Below, in pieces: positions 1 to 11,386 of a stretch of 64,000 nucleotides of DNA (its first letter is position 1; each line of letters starts with the position of its first letter). Origin of the DNA: Azolla caroliniana (lineage: Eukaryota; Polypodiophyta). The translations under genes and the position numbers were made by a program. Location of the stretch: positions 8,246,001-8,310,000 of the forward strand of contig JBHGNT010000012.1 in NCBI GenBank assembly GCA_043228905.1, given 5' to 3'. The notes under the pieces are model-generated. The model was not told the DNA's origin and searched no databases. It saw nothing but the letters and a program-made list of their open reading frames with translations.

Positions 1-748
1 CCCCTTAAGTAATCGGTGTTGAATTCTATGTAGCCTCATGTTCCCGATGTTATAGGGAATTTTAAAAGCAACTCAACAACTCTTCATAGTAAGTCAAAGG
101 TAATATTCCACTTGCTAAGAACATGACAATGCCAGATGGTCCTTAACAAGTTGCATATTGGCAATCAAGAATGCATCTTGTTTGTCGCCATTGAGACAAA
201 TACTTTAGTCACAACCCTCGCAAGTTTGCCTTTCCAAATTTTGATAGACAAAGGCTCCCACAACATACCTTGCATATATCAATTGCAATTTGGCGATCTG
301 AACACAAAAAATTATATTGTTTAACGCTCACTTGTCGAGGAACTCTTTGAAAATTTAGAGGCTTGTTGACACAGTCGTCGTCAACATTTTGATTCGTCAT
401 GATTTGTATCTACTTTAATATTTCTTATTTTACCTAAGTTAAAAGGCTCTATCGAAAAAAGTGGCGTCGAACTTTGCTCTCGATCATCGTTTGACTTTAT
501 ATGGCACCGTTTATTATTAACATGGTTATATTGCTCGATTAAGAATAACAAGTTATCAGATAATTTCAAAGGCTCAATACAAAATAGAGAATTTTTACTC
601 GAGTTCGAGGACATTTTGAGTAAGGGGAGCTAAGATCACAGGAGTTCAAAATAGGCTCAAGTTTGGTTCTATAATAAGCACCATGTCCAAAAGCTTCTTC
701 TTTTTTAATTTAAAAAAATTTAAAAATAATAAAAATAAAAAACAAAAC
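1..748. other. Upstream stretch without a recognised gene
   Basis: I see no recognisable protein or RNA here. Short open frames on both strands have no familiar motif. The sequence around 600-640 ends in a purine-rich run (aaggggagctaag) that could be the tail of an old LTR element, but no LTR follows. From about 700 the sequence becomes A-rich and leads into the TATA box of the next gene. Confidence 0.5.
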
Positions 749-755
749 TATATAA
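749..755 (+). promoter_or_regulatory. TATA box of the ParB-methyltransferase gene
   Basis: TATATAA lies about 120 bases before the proposed ATG at 876, which allows transcription to begin near 780 and a leader of about 95 bases. The spacing fits a plant RNA polymerase II core promoter. It is a prediction from position and motif only. Confidence 0.5.
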
Positions 756-875
756 GGGAAAGTCATCTTCTCATTGTCATTATCGCGTTCAAGCAACAGA
801 AGAGCACAGGAGCACGGAGGAACCAAGACTTCCAGTTTTCGCCTCCCCAATCAAGTTGACACCAACGTCAGCAAC

Positions 876-3800
876 ATGAACAAGGGAAAGAAGATTGTCG
901 GGTATGTTTTCCAAACTATATTTTTAGATTCTTCCAAGATTCCTCAAAGATCCCTTTTTGTGTTTTTTAATTTCTGCATCTAGAATTCGATGTTTTCGAT
1001 CGAGAACTCGATGCACATCGAGTTCTCGTTGAAAGTCCCCCTTTTCAACAGGAACTCCATGCATTGCATCGAGTTCTCATTGAAAGAGAACACCCCTTCA
1101 ACAGGAACTCGACGCAGTGCATCGAGTTCCCGTTGAAAGGGTGGAGAACTAGATGTTCCCTACATCGAGTTCTCGTTGAAAGGGGGGACTTTCATGATCA
1201 ATATACTAGAATTGGTCACTTTCTTGCTATTTTTGGGCATTTTTCTCAATTTTTTTTATGTAACATTACCACCCTAAACGGGTGATTTTCGCCTACTTTT
1301 GTGGAACTTTACCTTAGTTTTCAAGTTTACGTTATTTATTTTTAAGATTATCGATATATCATTGTGTTATTACTTGTTGTATTCAGTGAATCACGACAGA
1401 AGGTCCCATCCATCAAATTGAAGACTCCCTCCCCAACAAAAAAAACATCTCACACAATTCCCAAGCCTAACTCAGGGAGAGTTGATGATCACGCAAGCAA
1501 ACACACCACCAAAGTCTGCCAATAAATCAAAACCGAAACATAAAGTATAAGAAAAGGCAGCAACCTAAGGAGGATGAGCCCGAGGTACTCGAGTTCATGG
1601 AAGATAAGGAGGAAGATACCGAGCTCGAAGTTATTCCTCCAGGGTTCCACATTGCATCGGGAATGCTCACCTCAAGGCAGAATCGAATCAGAGAAAACAT
1701 TGTAAACACGAAGCTTGTCCGTAAAAGACAACTATTTCACTTGCTGGTCTCCTCTATTTAGAGGCCACCCATTGATCCCGAAACAGGAAGACGAGCTCTA
1801 GAAATAAGAGAGCCACATTCAGTGCATGTGCAAAACTTAAAAAGCAAAATGAAGATAAATCGACATGCCACTGTAGTGTCATTCTTAGTAATGGTAGACC
1901 CTGATCAATGCCCAACTGTTGCTGAGTTTAAGTACAGTTCGGCTAACGACGACACATACTACATGATTGGAGGATCCCACTTTGTTGAAGCTCGACGTCA
2001 ACTTGTGAAGGAGTATCCTCTTACCCCATTCTTCAAATATGCAGAATGTAAAGTGTACGTTGGCCTTACACATGAAGAAGCCAAGTTGCTTGCTTGGGAT
2101 CATAACAATGATAATGACTATAGACAGAAGATGTCATGTATCGAGCGCATCAGGTTCTTCCATCAAGAGTACCTTGATGCGTTGCAAAAATTTGGTCCTA
2201 GGCTGCATCTTGGATTGCGATGACAATGTCTGCTTGAAGTGGGGATAACAATTGACGAAAAGCATGAAGTCTGAAGGCCTGAGGAAATATGACTCATGGT
2301 TTCAACTTGTGTTCAGAACAGGGGAGGCGTGGGACCTCGAAGATCAATTTTTTAGCATGTGGGAGCGAAAAGAAATAAAGGGTCAAAGATCAAAGAAGGC
2401 TAAGCTCGACCCTTAAGTGGAGATAAAGTCTAAGTCACGTAAAAGTGACTTAGTAATTGAAGAATTAGCCTAGGATATGAAGCTACATCCTTGGCGGTCA
2501 TTGCAAGGAATCAAAGATGACAGATTATTAATATCTATATTATCAATAGTGGTCGCCAAGGAGTTCAGTCTTGATGAAATGGTCACAGAGTTTCAAAAGT
2601 GAGTATTCTATGTGATGACTTATTTTCATTGTATTGATTTGTTGATTTGCTCTTCATTCTAACCTTACTTTCTTTTAATTTTTAGCCATAAGGTTTATAT
2701 GAAGATACAAGCGCTGATGATGAAAAAGTTGTCCCTGCCTACGTTGGAAGAAGTGTAGCAATCGTGCCCAAAAACATCATCGTACAAGGCTCTTGAAGAA
2801 TTCTTCATCGTGTTTAGAGAATGGGTATTGTATGTTTTACAAATATTAATTGATTTTAGGATAATGGGTTTCTTCTTATAACATTTATAATTACAGAAAC
2901 CACCTTGTTCAAAGAAAATGTGTGACAGCAATGAAGGCATACCAAGTGCCTTCATCACCCATTTGGAACGAGCTAAATATGAGAAACGAATGACAAAAGG
3001 AAAGGAGCTCGAGGTGCCTGAGGACTCAAATACTGTGAAAAGCTTTTTGCACAAGGTTGATCCTTTCCGACAACTATATTATAGTTTATATAATGGTGAT
3101 GTGGCTAATATGCTTGACATATTACCCAAGCGACATTATACATTGCTCGTGGCAGATATACCGTATGGATTCCGAATAGCAGGCTCTACATACGACGATA
3201 TACCATACAAATATCCGCAAATAGAGAAGATGGTTAAAGACTTTGCAAAGCTGACCCTGGCTCCATTATGACGAATCGTTATATTTCATAGTATGGGTCA
3301 AGCTTTATCGGTCACTACTGCATTGAAGTCGAGATGCCATGCCACCGAGCACGTGCATTGGTAAGCTTTATGTTACTATATATTTAATGTATAGATTCCA
3401 TGGTGCTTACTACATATATATTAACTTGTTTCGATTGAATTATAAAATAGGGTTAAAACGAACATAACTCGTACCCCGGGTGATCGAATGGTGAGCGTTG
3501 TGGAGCATTTGTGTGTGGGCTATTACGATGCTATTTCTAAGAAGAAGGCTCGGGCACATGTTAATGAGCGGAACGTTGTCAACTATATCATGTGCCCAGC
3601 TATAATGAAGAAATTGTGCCACGTGTCTGGTGACAAGAGTCTTGTAAACCCATATCAAAAGCCCCAGCGATTGATTAATCGATTGGTCGAGTTGTTCTCA
3701 AACCTTGATGATTGGGTGCTCGACTTATTTTCTTGAACAAGTAATCTCATAAGTCTGATCAATTTTTCTTAAAATAAAATATTATTTCATGTCTTTGTTT

Positions 3801-4179
3801 TCTTACTTTTGCATGTGTGATTGTTTATTTAGGAACAACGACTTCGTGCGCTCTTAAATTGTTTAGGAACTGTGTCACATTAGAGAAGGACCCCGAGCAA
3901 GTCAATTTTATAAAGATGAGGATCCAAGGCATCTAGGATTGTCCCGACCAAGACCAAGAGGTTGGGGCAAGGCATATCAACGAAACTGAGATGTTTCAGC
4001 TGACCTCAAGAGAGCCGATGGAACCTATAGACGAGGAAGGAGGGGACCTTGTAGACCTTTAAGATGCACCAGGGTTTGATCAAATACAAGATTTAGCTCT
4101 GGAGACAAAACATGTAGATGCAACACAACTGTCAGTTGATCTTGGAGAGCAACCTGTTCCAGACCTCCTAATGGAGTGA
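876..4179 (+). pseudogene. ParB-like domain fused to a beta-class DNA N4/N6 amino-methyltransferase, decayed
   Basis: Six exons can be traced: 876-901, 1387-2598, 2686-2824, 2897-3360, 3451-3740 and 3833-4179, all with GT-AG ends and matching phases, about 825 codons in all. Exon 2 holds a ParB-like region (YMIGGSHFVEARRQL near 1960-2010, then GLTHEEAKLLAWDHNND). Exon 4 holds the catalytic motif ADIPYGF (a DPPY-type motif IV). The exon 5/6 junction holds the AdoMet motif DLFS-(G)T-x-TT. Motif IV before motif I is the beta-class order. ParB-methylase pairs are known in bacteria and phages. Breaks: in-frame stops at 1759, 2246, 2414, 2471, 2756, 3269, 3734, 3934 and 4060, plus frame changes near 1500-1550 and 2200-2230. 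The stop at 3269 replaces a probable Trp. A spliced structure argues for a real nuclear gene that later died. The methylase call is firm, ParB likely, and target base unknown. Confidence 0.8.
1001..1195. repeat. Palindromic tandem repeat in intron 1 of the methylase gene
   Basis: A core close to CATCGAGTTCTCGTTGAAAG begins at 1016, 1067, 1120 and 1163. Between the copies lie its inverted partners (TTTCAACAGGAACTC and GAACTCgATGCA), so neighbouring units can fold into several overlapping hairpins. The period is about 43-53 bases. No coding potential is seen. Confidence 0.75.
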
Positions 4180-4867
4180 TTGTATACTACTTTGTATTTG
4201 TAACTAAAAACTTGTAACATTAAACTTGTTTTGGAATATAAGATTTTTTCGTTTGAGTACCATTTCTTTACACTATCTGATTGGTGTGCAAACTTTAAGT
4301 GTCTATCATATATTTGTAAAGGTTGACTCGCAAAGTATGTGGTTAAGTATAATTTTCATTGAATAGATGATGATGAACTTATCGATTGTATGACAAATGT
4401 TGGTTATAATTGTTTCTTGATTAATATAATTGAATGTAGCTTTATTCTAGGATTTATGTTGTCTTTAATCTTGGTTATTTAGTTTCGAGTGAACGCAATA
4501 ATATTAAGTCAATGTTGTTGCTCACTTGATAATACATTCAGGTTGTTCATGTATGATTGGGATATAATGTTCGTAGTAGTTTTTGAGTATGTGTGGTATA
4601 TAATGTTTGTAGTAGTTTTTGGGCATGTGAATATGTTTCTAATTTTATCCAAAAATGTGATTTGCTAATTTAATATAACAATCTTTATAGGAGTTAGAGA
4701 CAAATATAGCAACAAAATTGTATTTCTAAAATTGTTAAGTTGGATTCAAATTCAACATTATGTAAAGTGAAGCATATTACAATTACAGTTGGAAGCATTC
4801 CCATAATCTACCCTAATATTAGGATAAATTTGTGTATGAATTGAGAAAATATAGGTTAAATTTGACA
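4180..4867. other. AT-rich spacer, probable 3' untranslated region then intergenic
   Basis: The first part probably holds the 3' end of the methylase transcript. The remainder is AT-rich DNA in which I see no gene, RNA or clear repeat. A GC-richer block starting near 4868 seems to mark the 5' leader of the following LINE. Confidence 0.5.
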
Positions 4868-5082
4868 TCGTCGTCACTGTCGTGGCGTGTTTCTTCTCTT
4901 TCTTTTCTTGACGTTGTCGAGTGCCGTTTTTCTTGGCGTGTCCATGGGTGGTTTCTTTTGGCGTGCTCATCGTGTGCTACATCGTCGCGTGCTACAAAAT
5001 GCCAATGTGACTGCGACGTACACACAAACTCGGCTAAGTCTCGAACCCATTTATTTTATCTTTTTTTCTTATTGACACCACA

Positions 5083-5895
5083 ATGACGTCTAAATGAACT
5101 AAGGAACATAAGGATATACAAGACGAGGGTATAAGTAAGGAGGACTTTTTAGATATGTTGAATCGTTTAACAAAAATAGAGATGGATATGAAAAAATGGG
5201 TGAAAGACGCCGAAACCCACAAGAAAAAAGATAGAGAGCAAAAAGACGCCCTCAAGGCCAAAATAGAAAAACTTAAAGTGGAAAACACCAACCTTAAAAA
5301 ACAACTTAATGACATCGAGGTATCTCGAGAGGACGGTGAAATATCCTCCATAGAGGATATAAAGGACGAGATTAAAAAAGTTAAAGAGGAAGTTAAAAAT
5401 AACATAGAGTTAGCTCAAACGGGTTGGGTAGACGTGGCTAAAAGAAACATTAAAAAAGAAATAAAAGATGAAAATATTGTTAATACCACCCTTGAAGAAG
5501 AGAAAATGTGTCACGCCCGACGCTTAAATGTACGTGTCACTGGGCTCAAGGAAGGTGCATCCCCATACGAGAATGCACAAACACTTGGGAAAATGTTAGG
5601 GTACATAGAGGCCCTACCTATCACCAAAGCATGGAGGGTCGGACGTGACACAACTAGGAAGAGAGCTTTAGTCCTTCAATTTAAAGACTTAGACTCTAGA
5701 ATCACTTTCTTTAAGAAGAGACCAATTCTTCGAGGATTGGGTGGGGACCCTATCTATCTCGCTGAAGACCTCACTAAGATGCAAATTGAGCATCGCAAGA
5801 GTTGTATGCCACGAGTTATGCAAGCTCATAAAGAAGGGCATCGCGTCTTTTACCAAGACGGGCGAGTGATCATAAACGATCGCACTACTAATTGA
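5083..5895 (+). pseudogene. LINE-A ORF1: coiled coil plus RNA-binding domain
   Basis: The frame starts at ATG 5083, has one stop (TGA at 5095, explicable as CGA to TGA) and is then open for 267 codons. The first half is strongly charged and heptad-like (Lys/Glu rich, about codons 20-110), as expected of a trimerising coiled coil. The second half begins with RRLNVRVTGLKEG and continues with GRDTTRKRALVLQFKD, a pattern like the RNA-binding fold of L1/CR1-type ORF1 proteins. ORF1 proteins coat the LINE RNA and act as nucleic acid chaperones. Assignment is by pattern and by position directly before ORF2. Confidence 0.75.
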
Positions 5896-5931
5896 CGGTG
5901 TGTGGCCTATGTGACAGAAAATGCACTTAGG

Positions 5932-8900
5932 ATGACCTTATGGAATTGTAACAGTGCACTCTGGACACACCCTGGCCGCCTAGAGGAGATATTAAAGGTA
6001 TCAGATATACTTTTCTTGGTAGGAACACACCAAAGCCCAAATAGAGGACTCCCACGGGTCGAAGGATTCCGTTAGGAGTTCGCTTTTAGACAGACCTCAC
6101 GTCGACACACTACTAGGGGATCTGGAGGTGTCGCGATATTGTTTCGTAGAGAGCTACATAATAAGATAGAAATATTGAGGACAGACCCAGAAGCTCGTTT
6201 TATGTGGGTGAAAGTTTCCACAAGCAAGGACCAGGCAATATTTTTCGCCATTTGTTACTTTCCCCCAAAAGGATCCCGTTATAATATTGTTGGCTTGGCA
6301 AGATTAGTCGATGAAGGAATGCCACATGGGCCTTCTCCATACGAACCTCTATTGGATGACATAATCCGATATCCTTCCCAAGGAGAAGTATTCCTTGTAG
6401 GAGACTTCAATGCGAGAACCCAATCCCGACAATGCACATTATTTCAGATGAATAGAAACCTAGAAATGGTAAATGTCGATCCTTTAGACATAGGCAGAAC
6501 ACGTAGATCAAAGGATCAAGGTGTGGACGCCACGAGCTTTGGCCATCATCTACTCAAACTTGGCAATCGGCACCGGATGGTCATATATAATGGTTTAGCC
6601 AAGTGACCGAGCTCAGAAGAGCTCACATGTTTCTCACATGGAGGAGGGGAAAGCACAGTTGATTATCTAATAGGACGCCCTGAAGCTACCCACATGATTA
6701 ACTCCTTCCGGGTGGCCCCATGCCCTATTGGCGCAGACCATAGTTTCTTATACTTTGAGCTAAAATGCGATATCTCTAAGGTCACCAACTCTAGTCAACC
6801 ACGTCATCACACCACAATACATTTCACACATGAGCTCTCTAACATATACTCTCAACATGTTCAGGCCCATGTCTCCTCCCTTGATCCCTCCCTACCTTTA
6901 GAAAGCCTTAGTACGAAACTCACACACATCCTTCACTCCGCAACAGCTAGTAGTTTCCCATATACAAAACACTCAAATCAAGGTAGATCAGGATCTATGC
7001 CACAAAATAAATGGTATGATGAGGATTGTAGGGACTTACATAGACAACTTACAGTATCACAACTCAATGGTAGTATTACCTCAATACAAGCTCGCAAAGA
7101 AATGCGCAAGATGACACGTCGTAAGAGACGAGCATGGCAGGCATCCCAATATTGGGAACTCTACCATATGCTCATGAGTAGCGATTGCGCCACGGCATCG
7201 AAGAGACTACGGGAGCCAAGACCATAAATACCCATCGAAGATCCCGAAACCTGGCACACATATACAAAGAGACTTTACCAAATCCCAAACCAACCACCCA
7301 TTCCAATGCCTTCCACACCCTGACCTACCACGGGGAGACTTTTCACAACCTCTAGGGCCGCGAAGGTCATAAAGAAATTACAACATAGGAAGTCCATGGA
7401 CCACACAGGATTGCGAGCATAACACATTATATATGTGAGAGAGTGCCTAGCTCCCTTGCTAACTCTAATCTTCAATCGTGCCCTTGCGGAGGGTTTTCCA
7501 CCACAGTGGACTATGAACACAATGGCCCCCATACATAAAGGGGGGGACCCCATGGACCAAAATACATATAGGACCATTATGATAGGTTATACCCTTGCTA
7601 AATTATATGGTGCAGTAATGGAAGTAGAGCTTAGTGATTATATGGAGACCCTAAAGCTTTGTGCACTTGAACAAGCTGGCTTTAGATGAGCCTTCTCCAC
7701 CATTGATCATATCTTCACACTTAGATGCTTAATTGACCAAACTAAGGCTCGCAAGAAGAAATTATATTGTTGTTTTGTGGACTTCTGCAAGGCCTTTGAC
7801 ACAGTCCCTAGAGAGCGGTTGTTTGATAGGCTTAAAAGCTTGAGGATACCAAATGACATGGTCTAGGCCATCTATGCACTATATGAACAAGTGTTCGGGT
7901 GTGTCTGATGCCCGAGTGGTCTATCCAATTGTTTCACTAGCACTATTGGTGTAAAACAAGGTTGCCCCCTATCACCGACACTTTTTGGGATCTACATTGA
8001 TGAGATCACAAATTTTATTACTCGTAAGGGAGGCAACGGAGTAGTCCTTAGGGATACGTAGGTTCGTATCTTGCTCTATGCGGATGACATAGTTTTGATC
8101 TCTGAATCCGAACACGACCTACAAAGGAACCTTAATGCCTTAGATGACTTTTGTGCACAACGAGGATTGGTAGTGAATCTAGGGAAAACTAAAGTCCTTA
8201 TCTTTCACACATCGGCCCAAGTTAGAGCTAAGTGTCACCTAACTGTCTCCCATAGCCCAGTTGAGGTGGTTGGATCATACATCTATCTCGGAGTCACTTT
8301 CAGTGCTCGCTCAGGTAAATTTTCGATGACACAGGCAGCGAAGGATAGCTTACGAGAGGACATGCACCCCTCTCACTCCTAGAGAGACAATGTCACCAAG
8401 CATACTTTCAAGAGCCACGGACTAAAGGGTGGCTCTTTGACTCATTAGTGACCCCCTCCCTCATGTATGCATCAGCGGTTTGGGCTCCAGGATTACCATC
8501 GTTCATGTGGACACAATTAGAGAGACCATTGGTGATGATGTTATCACGCCAACTCCGAAGCAAATCGACAGTACCACATGACATTATTAGGGTTGAGTTC
8601 ACGTTACCCCCAATGTTAGTAGAGGAACTTTTCCAACTTGTAGTCTTTATTCATAGGATACATAGCCAACCACATGATAGAATAGTTCATCAAGCCTTTA
8701 AGGCCTCTCAATCATTGTATGAGTCTGGCTATACTACCTCATGGTATGGCATGATGGTGAGTTGGCTTCTTGCGAATGGTCTAGACATTAATAACCTACC
8801 TCCCCTTAGGTACAACCACACGATTGATAACACTTTAATCTCTCATGAGGACCGCAATAAAGTAATACGCCAAGAAATATGGCAAAATTTACAGTCGGTA

Positions 8901-9624
8901 TAAATGGATCACCCCACGAGAGCCACTCCCATCTAAAATGTTGTACTATAAGGAACACTTCATGCACTTCTCTGAGTTAGGTTTTATCACACGGCCAAAA
9001 TATCTAGATGTATACTTACCACATGCACTAAGGGTTGCCATTGGACAACTTAGAATATCATCTCACCAACTTGAGATTGAGAATGGTCGTACTAATGGAG
9101 TCCCTAGGGAGGAAATAATATAATATAGGTTATGTCACATAGAGATAGAGGATGAGTATCACTTTACATGCAAGTGCCCAACCTACGCCGAGATAAGGGC
9201 AAAATACCAAGACATACTTGGTTCCTCTCCCACCCTCCCCAAACTATTAAATACTCTAGATATAAAGAAATTAGGCAAATACATTCTAGAGCTAAAACAA
9301 CATAGAGAGAATAAGTTACAAAATGTTGACAATAATGTTGCTAATGTTCACCAACATGTAACAAATGAAGTTTTTCAGGAACAGGGGGAGACAATGAATG
9401 TCGACACACCTGCACCACTCGGCCTTTCCCTTGATGAGGCAGAAAACCAAAGAAGAACCAGACGTCCTCGGGTGTTGGGTTTCAAAGCAACTCAACGTGG
9501 TGTGGAAGCAATAATGAAAATAAGGGAATGTGAGCTACACCGCCTAGAAGCCATGGCTAGGGCACTCTCTACATCAAAACCCTTTGACCCCCCACTTCTT
9601 TTCGAGAGGCTTAGGTGGAAATAA
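5932..9624 (+). pseudogene. LINE-A ORF2: endonuclease, reverse transcriptase, C-terminal zinc motif
   Basis: An apurinic-type endonuclease comes first (MTLWNCNS at 5932, VGDFNAR near 6400, DYLIGR near 6660, GADHSFLYFEL near 6730). A linker follows, then the reverse transcriptase (FVDFCKAFDTV near 7780, QGCPLSPTLF near 7960, YADD near 8080). The end has a Cys/His cluster (CHIEIEDEYHFTCKC near 9130-9175) and then a further 150 residues or so up to the stop at 9622-9624. The frame is broken by at least ten stops (for example 6076, 6604, 7225, 7687, 7864, 7907, 8059, 8380 and 9121) and by frameshifts near 7320-7440 and 8390-8450. Nearly all stops fit CGA, CAG, CAA or TGG changed by one transition. 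Confidence 0.85.
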
Positions 9625-9771
9625 AATTAGGCTTAGTGTAAAGTCACTTCCTTTATCGAGTATACCACATATTGTACACTACTAGAACTATTTTAGCTTA
9701 AGTTCTATGTTTACTTTATTTTATTTTAGTTATGATGACTGGATAAATACTCATTTTGTTGTAAACCAATT

Positions 9772-9802
9772 GTCTCATGGGCCAATTTTGGCCTTAGAAG
9801 AC
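9772..9802 (+). other. 3'-terminal hairpin of LINE A
   Basis: An outer GTCT/AGAC pair encloses an inner GGCCA/TGGCC stem, about 15 bases before the (TC)n tail. The same two-stem layout recurs at the 3' ends of LINE families B and C in this window. 3'-terminal hairpins serve as reverse transcriptase recognition sites in some LINEs. That role here is inferred. Confidence 0.7.
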
Positions 9803-9814
9803 GTTTAAAATATA

Positions 9815-9817
<3 letters not shown>

Positions 9818-9895
<78 letters not shown>

Positions 9896-9911
9896 ATCTA
9901 TCTCTCTCTCT
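9818..9911. repeat. (TC)n microsatellite tail of LINE A
   Basis: A run of TC dinucleotides with a few TATC interruptions directly follows the LINE 3' hairpin. It takes the place of a poly(A) tail. The inverted copy at 11203-11240 is (GA)n and much shorter. Confidence 0.85.
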
Positions 9912-10259
9912 TTCGCGAGTCTGAGTATCACACTTTGATACAATGCTCTGCCTTTGATCATATTTGACCATGCTTTCCACATCTCTTCAACCGAGCCCAA
10001 TCTTTGCATGAATTCCACGGTTTAAGTGATTTGGTTTAAAGGTTTATAGGTTTTTGGCTAACATTTTTTATCCCTTAAATGTTTATGTAATTTAATGGTT
10101 TTTATTGATTTAATTCACTTAACTTAAATGTTTATTTAATCTAATGGCTTAATTAATGCTTATTTATTTATTTAATTACTTCAACATAAATGCTTATTAA
10201 TTTAGTGTATTTCTATTTATTTAATTTTTTTATTAGTTTGGCTTAAATGTGATTAGGTT

Positions 10260-10460
10260 TAAAAATTTTATTAAATGACTCGGTTTGGTTTCAACTTTTC
10301 CCTAAACGGTTTTGGTTTACTTTTTCTTAAATGGTTTGGTTTAATGGCTTGAAAGCTCATAAACAGTTTGGTTTGGTTTTTGTTTTATATAAATGGTTTG
10401 GTTCAGTTCAATTTGGTTTCAAGGCAAAGAAACTGAACCAAACCAAAACCAAACCGGGTG
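10260..10460. repeat. GGTTTGG / GGTTCGG-type minisatellite
   Basis: Degenerate repeats of TGGTTTGGTTT, ending in a short inverted stretch (gaaccaaaccaaaaccaaacc). The same type of repeat occurs at 51785-52200. It has no coding potential. Confidence 0.6.
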
Positions 10461-10522
10461 CATTGCTAGTTTTGTGAAAGCTTGTGTCTTTTTCTTCTTA
10501 GGTTTTTTGGTTTTCTTGTGTG

Positions 10523-10533
10523 TGGTATCAGAG
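10523..10533 (+). other. Possible primer binding site of a vanished LTR element
   Basis: TGGTATCAGAG matches the complement of the initiator methionine tRNA 3' end, the usual plant retroelement primer site. No LTR pair or polypurine tract could be matched around it, so it may be a fragment or chance. Confidence 0.35.
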
Positions 10534-10933
10534 TGAATATTAAGCCACTTCTCCTTCCTCGTCTTTGATTTATTTCATTAAGAGTTTCTTGCTTGGGTGA
10601 AGGTGGAAGTGACAAATAAAGGAGAATCTTCAAGAGGACATGAAAGAGGGTGTGGAAAGTAATGAGAAAAAAGGCTTGACAACCATTGCTTGTGAGGTCG
10701 GGCTACTGGAACTCCAGAGTTTCTTCTAGTTTGCTCCCTTCTTTTGCAACTTTTTTCCTTGTAAACATCTCTTATATTCCCCATTTGTAACTGTTTGTTT
10801 TATACCCTTTTCTTCTAGAGGGGAACATATTTTGTGAATGAATTAGTGGATGTTATCTTAATCATATTTGTTGTACTAATCAAGTTTATTTATACCTAAT
10901 CTTGTGATTAGCCACTTGAGCACTATTGTAGTA

Positions 10934-11199
10934 AGAGATAGATAGATTATATTATCGTCTTTGGAGGTCAAATATGACCTGTGAGACCAAAAATATTACA
11001 TTTCACGTGATACGTGTGAAAGTGAGTAGTGACTCTCGATGTTCAAGAACTTTACCAATGAATGTTGCAATCGGGCGTGTACATTGTGGTTGTGAGAGGA
11101 ATTCATGCAAAGATTGGGCTCGGTCGAAGAGATGTGGAAAGCATGGTCGAATATGATCAAAGGCAGAGCATTGTATCAAAGTGTGATACTCAGACTCGC

Positions 11200-11200
<1 letters not shown>
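10934..11200 (-). mobile_element. LINE-B 3' end, truncated
   Basis: On the minus strand the sequence ends in a (TATC)n tail preceded by the hairpin AGGTCA/TGACCT (10965-10980) inside GTCT/AGAC. The same 260 bases occur at 23196, 30268 and 33066. There is no coding sequence in this copy. It abuts the inverted LINE-A end at 11200. Confidence 0.8.
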
Positions 11201-11245
<45 letters not shown>

Positions 11246-11386
11246 TATATTTTAAACGTCTTCTAAGGCCAAAATTGGCCCATGAGACAATTGGTTTACA
11301 ACAAAATGAGTATTTATCCAGTTATCATAACTAAAATAAAATAAAGTAAACATAGAACTTAAGCTAAAATAGTTCTAGTAGTGTAC

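Larger units (their letters stand above)
4868..9912 (+). mobile_element. Nearly full-length LINE, family A (not the usual plant L1 type)
   Basis: A non-LTR retrotransposon with a 5' leader, ORF1 (5083-5895), ORF2 with endonuclease and reverse transcriptase (5932-9624), a 3' untranslated region, a hairpin at 9772-9802 and a (TC)n tail. The reverse transcriptase has FVDFCKAFDTV, GVKQGCPLSPTLF and LLYADD. These, and the YLGVTFS-type segment after the palm, resemble CR1/Jockey-like LINEs more than the plant L1 element at 24.5-30.1 kb. The left boundary is a guess from base composition. I could not define a target-site duplication. Many stops make it inactive. Confidence 0.85.
9674..11386. repeat. 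Large inverted duplication with a 1.1 kb spacer
   Basis: The left arm (9674-10016) is the LINE-A 3' end, its (TC)n tail and 100 bases of LINE-B sequence. The right arm (11098-11386) is the same junction in reverse complement. The arms match almost base for base apart from tail length. The spacer 10017-11097 has no gene. Because the A/B junction itself is copied, this is a duplicated and inverted segment, not two independent insertions. Confidence 0.85.

Noticed and set aside
600-640. Possible polypurine tract of an LTR element before the methylase gene
   Set aside because: No LTR follows and no matching left LTR is present in the window.
9369-9624. Separate small gene after the LINE-A zinc motif
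   Set aside because: The frame is continuous with the ORF2 C-terminus after the stop at 9121, so it is most simply the ORF2 end.
11062-11334. Open frame encoding a long Arg-Glu repeat
   Set aside because: Translation of the (GA)n tract; the same happens at 39363, 39785 and 40723.
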